A stretch of DNA of 21,448 bases from Amphibacillus indicireducens (GTDB lineage: Bacteria; Bacillota; Bacilli; Bacillales; Amphibacillaceae). Below, one piece after another: positions 16,607 to 21,448 of the stretch; within the stretch, counting starts at the first letter, position 1, and each line of letters starts with the position of its first letter. A model generated the notes under the pieces. The model did not search any database. It was not told where the DNA came from and was given only the letters and a program-made list of their open reading frames with translations. The stretch covers positions 1 to 21,448 of the forward strand of contig NZ_BAABDL010000010.1 of assembly GCF_039539605.1 (NCBI RefSeq), read 5' to 3'. Made by a program: the position numbers and the translations under genes.

Positions 16607-16645
16607 ATCGTTTTCCTCCTAAATAGTCTTCTACCTATATGCGAA
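16600..16645. repeat. 46-bp interrupted palindrome over the recombinase operon start
   Basis: Perfect nine-base arms TTCGCATAT (16600-16608) and ATATGCGAA (16637-16645) flank 28 bases that hold the ribosome site. The right-hand ATG of the SHOCT-like gene lies inside one arm. As RNA it would bury the start codon; as DNA its size and partial symmetry resemble a serine-recombinase attachment site or an operator. Confidence 0.5.
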
Positions 16646-16693
16646 AAAAAGTGGGAATTCGAACCCTTATTTCTGTAATATGTTGATTAATAG

Positions 16694-16723
16694 TTGATAT
16701 GTAATTGAAGTTCTAGATATAAT
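16694..16723 (+). promoter_or_regulatory. Promoter of the nucleotidyltransferase gene
   Basis: TTGATA (16694-16699) and a perfect TATAAT (16718-16723) are separated by 18 bases. The leader to the gene start would be about 85 bases and includes the upstream REP-like motif. Confidence 0.7.
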
Positions 16724-16732
16724 GAAAGTAGA

Positions 16733-16764
16733 TTATTCAACAAACGGGCCAGATTGTGTAATAA
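16733..16764 (+). repeat. REP-like hairpin motif, upstream copy
   Basis: TTATTCAACA and TGTGTAATAA flank an AACGGGCCAGAT loop. Over about 36 bases it matches the motif downstream of the nucleotidyltransferase (17681) at roughly three quarters of positions, including CGGGC and GATTGTG, in the same orientation. Confidence 0.5.
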
Positions 16765-16818
16765 AAACAAAAAATTTTACAGAACAAATATTATGTTAAG
16801 GGAGGGTATTTTAAATGT

Positions 16819-17655
16819 GTGGGATTTGTAAGTAGACATAGAGCAAGAGATTTAAAATTACCAAATAAACGTGAAAAATTATTAGACGCAATTGAAAATG
16901 ATTTATCAAGTGATGATAATGTCCTTGCATTTTTTTATGGTGGATCTGTTGGGAATAAGAACACAGATGTCTATTCAGATATTGATCTTAGAATAGTCAT
17001 CAAACCTAACAAAATAAAAGAATACGTTTTAAATAAGAAAAATCGTGCTAAAAACTGGGGCAATGTCCTTTATTATGAGAATTTAGACCCTTATTCAATT
17101 TATACTATTGCTCACTATGATTGTTTTGTTAAAGTAGATATCTTTTATTTTAGTCCAGATGATATTCAACCATCTACATGGTTGAAAAATATAAAAATAA
17201 TAAAGGACAATGAAGGTTTAATGACTGATATATTAAAGCAGTCAATGGTTCTTAGTTATAAACCATCGGTAGATGAATTTGATAATTGGAGAACAAAATT
17301 CTTTGCATATTTGCATGAGGCATATAGAAGAGCAATGAGACAAGAGTATTATTATGCTTTGGATTGTATTGATAAATTACGCTTATCAATAGTAACTGCT
17401 TGGTACATGCATTTAGGAATACAACCCAATACGTTTGGTGATTGGGCTAAATACGAAGATGATCGAAGTGAATTGAGAGAATGGCAAAAGTCACTACTCA
17501 AAAGTTGGGAATGTGGAAGAAATACGGAAGAAATTATAAATGTTATGAAAAGTATCGTTCTTGAATTTAAGAATCTCCATAGTTCTCTTTGTGAATTATT
17601 GGAAATTGAAGAGGATTTAAAGTGGGTAAATAAAATTGTAAGTATGGCCTTATGA
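16819..17655 (+). CDS. Nucleotidyltransferase, aminoglycoside/lincosamide-modifying type
   Basis: This 278-residue protein has the DNA polymerase beta-like nucleotidyltransferase motif: GGS at residues 41-43, Asp54 and Asp56 in YSDIDLRIV, and a third acidic residue Asp107 in KVDIFYF. A helical C-terminal domain follows, as in ANT-type adenylyltransferases and the lincosamide enzyme Lnu(B). These transfer AMP from ATP to small molecules, often antibiotics. I cannot assign a substrate, and resistance is a possibility only. Translation appears to start at GTG 16819, 12 bases after GGAGGG. An out-of-frame ATG at 16815 is better spaced but opens only six codons. It is the sole plus-strand gene, has its own promoter and terminator, and is bracketed by related hairpin motifs, all consistent with an inserted cassette. 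Confidence 0.8.
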   Translation: MGFVSRHRARDLKLPNKREKLLDAIENDLSSDDNVLAFFYGGSVGNKNTDVYSDIDLRIVIKPNKIKEYVLNKKNRAKNWGNVLYYENLDPYSIYTIAHYDCFVKVDIFYFSPDDIQPSTWLKNIKIIKDNEGLMTDILKQSMVLSYKPSVDEFDNWRTKFFAYLHEAYRRAMRQEYYYALDCIDKLRLSIVTAWYMHLGIQPNTFGDWAKYEDDRSELREWQKSLLKSWECGRNTEEIINVMKSIVLEFKNLHSSLCELLEIEEDLKWVNKIVSMAL

Positions 17656-17680
17656 AAATCAATAATTATTAAGGCATCTT

Positions 17681-17712
17681 TTATTCCACTAGCGGGCGCG
17701 ATTGTGGAAGAA
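17681..17712 (+). repeat. REP-like hairpin motif, downstream copy
   Basis: TTATTCCACT and TGTGGAAGAA flank an AGCGGGCGCGAT loop. CCAC pairs with GTGG here, where the upstream copy has less perfect arms. It lies about 25 bases after the nucleotidyltransferase stop. Confidence 0.5.
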
Positions 17713-17730
17713 CAAATAGTCATTTAAGTT

Positions 17731-17762
17731 ACAACCGAAGAGTTTAACTACTCTTCGGTTGT
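17731..17762 (+). terminator. Terminator between convergent genes
   Basis: A perfect 13-bp stem (ACAACCGAAGAGT with ACTCTTCGGTTGT) closes a six-base loop and is followed by GTTTTTATTT on the plus strand. It ends the nucleotidyltransferase transcript. The amidase gene converges on it from the other side, though the T run is poor in that direction. Confidence 0.9.
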
Positions 17763-17768
17763 TTTTAT

Positions 17769-18476
17769 TTATTCATACTTCACAAACGCATCTTTAAACC
17801 CAGCTTTCTTTGCTTTTTCTAACTGCTTATCTGCGTTCTTTTTCACACTATACGCACCAATCTGCACACGATATAGTTTCTTTCCACCAGTTGATGGTTT
17901 AGATGTTGATGTACCTTTCGCTAATTCTTTCTTCACATCAGCTCTAAACGTATCCATTGACTTACCATGTTTTGAAAACCAATGACGAGGGTCGCCATGA
18001 TTACTAGCTATTTTCTTCTGATAGCCCTCATAATGGCCGATGATATTTTTCTCCGTCAGTTTGTATTGCCTACAAAGATAAGCAGCAAGTTCCACCGCTT
18101 CTTTATAAACTTTATTAAAGTAAGTTTTGTCGGTTAAATTATCTTCACAGATTTCAAAGCCAATATGTGTATTATTCGCATCACCGCCCGCATGCCATCC
18201 ACGATGATTCCAAGGTAATGTTTGGTAAGTTGCAATCGATCCGTCTTTTAACTTTCCGATAAAAGCATGAACACACACTTGTCTGCCATCTGGACGTGGC
18301 TGGTTCCAGTGATTATTATATGGATTCTTTCCTAACAAACCATCATCTGGACTAACGTAACGTTTTAAGTTTGGATTGTTTGCCCCTGTGCTATGAACCA
18401 TAATTCCCTTTGGTGTGATTTTCCTTCCAGCTTTGTAGCATTCATTCTTCGTTAAAAATAATTGTTTTAATTTCAT
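17769..18476 (-). CDS. Phage endolysin: N-acetylmuramoyl-L-alanine amidase (Amidase_2) with SPOR-like tail
   Basis: This 235-residue enzyme cuts the bond between N-acetylmuramic acid and L-alanine in peptidoglycan at the end of phage infection. The Amidase_2 domain (about 20-170) shows the zinc and catalytic residues expected: His28 in MVHSTG, His95 in HRGWHAGG, Glu108 in IGFEIC and the SNHGDPRHWF block with His160 and Asp162. The C-terminal 37 residues (KLYRVQIGAYSVKKNADKQL onward) look like a SPOR-type cell-wall-binding repeat. It has no signal peptide, so export depends on the holin encoded just upstream; the start ATG overlaps the holin stop by four bases. The gene looks intact although the surrounding prophage is collapsed. 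Confidence 0.92.
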   Translation of the reverse strand: MKLKQLFLTKNECYKAGRKITPKGIMVHSTGANNPNLKRYVSPDDGLLGKNPYNNHWNQPRPDGRQVCVHAFIGKLKDGSIATYQTLPWNHRGWHAGGDANNTHIGFEICEDNLTDKTYFNKVYKEAVELAAYLCRQYKLTEKNIIGHYEGYQKKIASNHGDPRHWFSKHGKSMDTFRADVKKELAKGTSTSKPSTGGKKLYRVQIGAYSVKKNADKQLEKAKKAGFKDAFVKYE

Positions 18477-18883
18477 TCTTCATTTCCTCCCTTATTGTTT
18501 AACTGAGCAAGTGCATTTTTCAACTTCTCAGGTATTGGTAAACCCAAGTGTGAAGCATTTTCTAGCATGGAAATACCTTCATTTGAACAATAAAAAAAGA
18601 TAACTGCTGTTCTTAGAACGCTGCCATCCCCTATCAAGTGAGTGTCAATCATATGTCCAACACCTACCAATATAAAAATTAACACTTTTTTAAAGATTCC
18701 TCGATAACCAATCTCACTGGATGGTTCCTTATCAACAATTGCACACATAACTCCAGTGATATAATCAGCAACAACCAATATGATCAATGCATACAAAAAG
18801 CCATCTAAACCTCCTAAAAACCAACCAATAAATCCACCTAGCGCTGTAACGATAATCTGTATCCAGTTCCATATATCCTTCAT
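18473..18883 (-). CDS. Phage holin (TcdE / Phage_holin_4_1 family)
   Basis: This 136-residue membrane protein opens holes in the cytoplasmic membrane so that the endolysin can reach the wall. Hydrophobic segments are visible at about 8-26, 28-48 (LYALIILVVADYITG, a family signature), 66-85 and near 92-105, and the C-terminus is charged. A longer open frame reaches 19042, but the ATG at 18883 has AAGGGGGG about nine bases upstream and the upstream extension crosses a terminator and looks non-protein-like. It overlaps the amidase start (ATGA), giving a standard lysis cassette. No frameshift is seen. Confidence 0.9.
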   Translation of the reverse strand: MKDIWNWIQIIVTALGGFIGWFLGGLDGFLYALIILVVADYITGVMCAIVDKEPSSEIGYRGIFKKVLIFILVGVGHMIDTHLIGDGSVLRTAVIFFYCSNEGISMLENASHLGLPIPEKLKNALAQLNNKGGNEE

Positions 18884-18925
18884 AGTCAGTTTCCCCCCTT
18901 CAATTTTAAAAATATCTATATAAAA

Positions 18926-18952
18926 AGAGTGCCTACATTTTGTAGACACCCT
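18926..18952 (-). terminator. Terminator upstream of the lysis cassette
   Basis: On the minus strand AGGGTGTCTACA pairs with TGTAGGCACTCT (12 bp, two G-U pairs) across a three-base loop, then TTTTTATAT. It would have ended the phage late operon before the holin; now it follows the truncated helicase. Confidence 0.85.
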
Positions 18953-18960
18953 TGAATTGT

Positions 18961-19541
18961 TTAAATTTGTTTTGGTAATACTTCCCATACTCGCATATCT
19001 TCCTGACCTAATGACCAAATGGCAATGCCCCGTAACTTCCACCTATAAGCTGCTGCATTTGAAGCGGTTATATTTTCACCTTCAATAGTCGCAATTAAAT
19101 CTCGCTTCATGACATCCAACGTTTCTTTTTCCTTAGGGTTCAGTTGAACAGGCACTTCGTTCATAATCAGTTTGGGAAGTTTTAAATAATCTCTCCCCTT
19201 CATACTGATTGTAATATCGGATATTTTATCGTATATGGCATCTTCCACTCCTTCTTTTGGTTATACGAAAAAATCATATGTTGATTTCTTTTATCGGGGT
19301 CAAAATAGGATTCTCTAATTCCACCGATGAATTTTCCTAGTCTTTCTCCCATATCAAGCAACCGATACTCTGCCCATAAATCCATTAAGCCATTCGATGA
19401 AGGTGTACCCGTTAAACCAACCATCCGTTTAATTTCAGGTCTTACTTTCATCAAAATTTTAAACCGTTTTGACTGATGCGATTTAAAGGAAGATAATTCA
19501 TCAATTACAACCATATCGAAATTAAAATCAATACCGCTCAA
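18961..19541 (-). pseudogene. Phage SNF2/DEAD-type helicase, central fragment with frameshift
   Basis: The fragment reads FDMVVIDELSSFKSHQSKRF (DEAD-like motif II) and VGLTGTPSSNGLMDLWAEYRLLD (motif III), the typical middle of the SNF2-like helicase found in phage replication modules. At about 19250-19256 the frame shifts by one missing base, and homology continues as EDAIYDKISDITISMKGRDY and later TASNAAA. Beyond that the sequence drifts away from the family and stops at 18961. The N-terminal ATP-binding Walker A region is missing entirely: a stop lies two codons before the first TTG at 19541. The helicase C-terminal half is also lost. It is a decayed remnant, lying between rlmD and the lysis genes. 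Confidence 0.8.
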
Positions 19542-19567
19542 TTCTCACTTCATTTCCACACAAACAA

Positions 19568-19620
19568 GAATAAGATTTCCCAGCTTAGACATTCTCCAAA
19601 ATCACTGGAAAACCTTATTC
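19568..19620 (-). terminator. Hairpin terminator after rlmD
   Basis: Arms 19605-19620 and 19568-19583 pair over 16 bases on the minus strand with two G-U pairs (GAATAAGGTTTTCCAG with CTGGGAAATCTTATTC), loop 21 bases, followed by TTGTTTGTG. It lies 20 bases after the rlmD stop. The T run is imperfect. Confidence 0.6.
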
Positions 19621-19640
19621 TATCAACACTTCAACTACTA

Positions 19641-21035
19641 TTATTCATCTACTCTTGACATCAATACAACCGTCTCCACGTGTGCCGTATGCGGAAATAG
19701 ATCAACCGGTTGTACCTGATCAATTTGATACCCAAATGGAAGCAATTCTTTTAAATCAACTGCTAAACTCTCAGGATTACATGAAACATAAACAATCCGA
19801 TTAGGCTGGGATCTTCCAATGCGGCGCATCACTTTTCCACCTGCTCCTGATCTTGGTGGATCAAGCATAAGTAAGTCTGGACTACCAAACTTCTCGATCA
19901 CTTGATCAAAACCTCGACGTGCATCACTCGTAATAAAGTGTGTGTTATCGATACCGTTGTCTTCAGCATTTCTGATCGCTGATTCAATTGACTTTTCAAC
20001 GATTTCAACGCCAATCAATTCTTTAACTCTGCTGGCAAATGGCAGTGAAAACGTACCGACACCACAGAAGAGATCGATCATTGTTTCAGTTGCTTTTGGT
20101 TTTGCCATTTCAACCGCTAATTCAACTAAACGTTCAGCTTGTCTCGGGTTTGTCTGAAAGAATGTATCAAACCATAAACGATAGCGATAGCCAGACATTT
20201 CGTCGTAAATATAGTCACGTCCAGCTAAAACATATTGTTCCTCAGCTTGGGTACGATCTGCCCAATCATTATTAACAAACCAAACTAAACTCTTAACTTG
20301 CTCAAATTTGGAGCTGATTCGTTCGACAAGATCATCAGCAATTTCTTTTAACGCTCCAGTTGGTGGTTCTGTTGCAAATAATCCGAGCATGACTTCACCT
20401 GTCGCATACGATTGTCGTACCATTAGATGTCTCAAGAGCCCCTCATGTTTTTCTTTATAATAACCAGAGAGTTGGTGAGTTTTTGCCCAATCCAAAACTT
20501 CTAACATCGTTGTTTCTGTCTCTTCACCCGCAATTAAGCATGTTTTAAGATCAATCACGTTTCTGAAATTACCTTGCTCATGCAATCCAAGTGACCCATC
20601 ACGAGCAAATGTAAACTCCATTTTATTTCGATAGCGCCATGGCGAATCGGTTCCAATCGTTTCATTAACAAGCTCTTGATCCAAACCTTGCGCTGCGAAG
20701 CTTTTCCGGACTTGATTTGTTTTTTCTTTTAATTGACCACTATAATTCCAATGTTGGAAAACACATCCGCCGCACAACGAAAAGTGTGGACATTGTGGTT
20801 CAATTCGATCTGGAGATGCTATCAATATTTCATCAGCAAAAACACGCGCCCACCTACGATCAGGTTGTTCAACAGTAACTCTGACCTTTTCACCTGGGAT
20901 TGTTTGTGGAATATTTAATTTTAGTTTCTTTGGATTTATTTGACCTGTATCGCGCCAAACCTCTGCCCGACCAGTTCCTTTATTATCAATATAATTAATT
21001 GTTGTTTCATAAATTTCCTTTTCAATTTTAACCAC
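19641..21035 (-). CDS. rlmD: 23S rRNA (uracil-5-)-methyltransferase, RlmD/RlmCD type
   Basis: This SAM-dependent enzyme methylates a uracil of 23S rRNA. From the GTG at 21035 (AGGAGG seven bases upstream) it is 464 residues, close to Bacillus YefA. A TRAM-type RNA-binding domain fills about residues 5-65. The iron-sulphur cysteines C-x5-C-x2-C are at 82, 88 and 91 (CPHFSLCGGC), with a fourth in KTCLI near residue 166. The methylase domain shows FDTFFQTNPRQAERL, DLFCGVGTFSLPFA (SAM binding), LMLDPPRSG and the catalytic cysteine in YVSCNP. All key residues are present. Bacillus subtilis has two relatives, yefA (rlmCD) and yfjO, and I cannot exclude the latter. It is the chromosomal anchor of the window; everything left of it looks acquired. 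Confidence 0.95.
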   Translation of the reverse strand: MVKIEKEIYETTINYIDNKGTGRAEVWRDTGQINPKKLKLNIPQTIPGEKVRVTVEQPDRRWARVFADEILIASPDRIEPQCPHFSLCGGCVFQHWNYSGQLKEKTNQVRKSFAAQGLDQELVNETIGTDSPWRYRNKMEFTFARDGSLGLHEQGNFRNVIDLKTCLIAGEETETTMLEVLDWAKTHQLSGYYKEKHEGLLRHLMVRQSYATGEVMLGLFATEPPTGALKEIADDLVERISSKFEQVKSLVWFVNNDWADRTQAEEQYVLAGRDYIYDEMSGYRYRLWFDTFFQTNPRQAERLVELAVEMAKPKATETMIDLFCGVGTFSLPFASRVKELIGVEIVEKSIESAIRNAEDNGIDNTHFITSDARRGFDQVIEKFGSPDLLMLDPPRSGAGGKVMRRIGRSQPNRIVYVSCNPESLAVDLKELLPFGYQIDQVQPVDLFPHTAHVETVVLMSRVDE

Positions 21036-21066
21036 AATTGTTCCTCCTAAAAAATCATTCACTCTT

Positions 21067-21095
21067 ATTATAGAAGATAATTAGAATAATCACAC
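21067..21095 (-). promoter_or_regulatory. Possible rlmD promoter
   Basis: A perfect TATAAT (21067-21072 on the minus strand) lies about 30 bases before the rlmD start. The -35 element 17 bases further up (GTGTGA) is poor, so only the -10 box is persuasive. Confidence 0.4.
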
Positions 21096-21227
21096 TAGAT
21101 TTAGCGATAATCGTTTTTGATTTAACCGATTTGATTTATAATCCTGTAATATTACATAAAAATATAGTATTTATTAATAACATTGCATAAAAAAGTTAAG
21201 AAAAAATCAAGTTATGTGATTAGCTCT

Positions 21228-21448
21228 AATTAAGAGGATCACACCCGCAGCTGAGTGATGTTTCGCTTTCCTCGAAAATAAAGATCAATTTTCTTCGTGC
21301 GATGTTTATTCGGGGAAGCTTTCCTTATCCTACGGGCAGGTGTTTATGGTGGGACGAGTAATCGCAAATGTCTTCGGTGGGACGAGTAATCGCAGTCCCA
21401 GTCCCAAGGCTTGAGCTAACTTTGCCAAGTAAAGCCCGCTTGTCAAAG
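21228..21448. repeat. Structured extragenic repeat element, continuing past the window
   Basis: No gene is seen. The block contains a 19-base direct repeat GGTGGGACGAGTAATCGCA at 21348-21366 and 21376-21394. A bulged inverted repeat pairs 21265-21282 with 21305-21319. ATCAC/GTGAT arms surround CAGCTG at about 21238-21260. A hairpin CTTTGCCAAG/CTTGTCAAAG sits at 21420-21448 with a nine-base loop and one mismatch. The G+C content is above the surroundings. It looks like a composite of dispersed non-coding repeats. Confidence 0.6.

Noticed and set aside
16656..16676. GGGTTCGAATTCCC on the minus strand, resembling a tRNA T-arm and thus a possible tRNA-derived attachment site
   Set aside because: The flanking bases do not form the five-base T-stem or an acceptor stem, and no tRNA body is present; it is a chance near-palindrome.
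18884..19042. Long N-terminal extension of the holin frame
   Set aside because: It reads through a hairpin terminator and across the decayed helicase; the ATG at 18883 has an ideal ribosome site.
1..21448. CRISPR array
   Set aside because: No regularly spaced direct repeats of suitable length occur; the only close repeats (21348-21394) are two units 28 bases apart.

Overview
The window comes from a low-GC Gram-positive bacterium, most likely a Bacillaceae member. Evidence: AT-rich DNA, strong AGGAGG-type ribosome sites, frequent GTG/TTG starts, TTGACA/TATAAT promoters, a Bacillus-type rlmD (yefA-like) gene, a TcdE-type phage holin and tandem large serine recombinases. Genus cannot be fixed from the sequence. 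Almost every gene lies on the minus strand.

Layout, from the chromosomal side (right) to the left. (1) 21228-21448: structured extragenic repeat DNA. (2) 19641-21035: rlmD, the only evident housekeeping gene, ending at a hairpin terminator. (3) 17769-19541: a collapsed prophage, consisting of a truncated and frameshifted phage SNF2/DEAD-type helicase directly followed by an intact holin-amidase lysis pair, with no structural genes between. (4) 16694-17762: a plus-strand nucleotidyltransferase of the aminoglycoside/lincosamide-modifying type, with its own promoter and terminator, bracketed by two related REP-like hairpin motifs. (5) 12782-16606: a four-gene recombinase operon (SHOCT-like small protein, large serine recombinase, small recombinase-like protein without a catalytic domain, second large serine recombinase), ending at a strong terminator. 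(6) 11710-12642: an unrecognised gene and a secreted P-domain-like protein whose signal peptide is broken by a nonsense codon. (7) About 10.9-11.7 kb: non-coding DNA with repeats and hairpins. (8) 832-10984: an eight-gene Type I restriction-modification operon, from a near-consensus promoter with palindromic operator-like boxes to a terminator. (9) 45-702: a decayed Shedu-like (SduA) defence gene.

The most interesting part is the restriction operon. Its order is stand-alone half-HsdS, HsdM, DinD, GIY-YIG/DUF4357, RhuM, full HsdS, HsdR, YgjP-type metallopeptidase. Three nuclease/KilA-N-like accessory genes sit between the methylase and the specificity subunit. The half-HsdS is fused translationally (TAATG) to hsdM, and the peptidase is fused the same way to hsdR. 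With the neighbouring Shedu remnant and the recombinases, the window reads as a mobile defence island built up next to rlmD. In Bacillus subtilis, from memory, yefA is also followed by recombinase-like genes and a methylase-type module. Each core family is known; the specific combination and its regulation are what deserve a second look.
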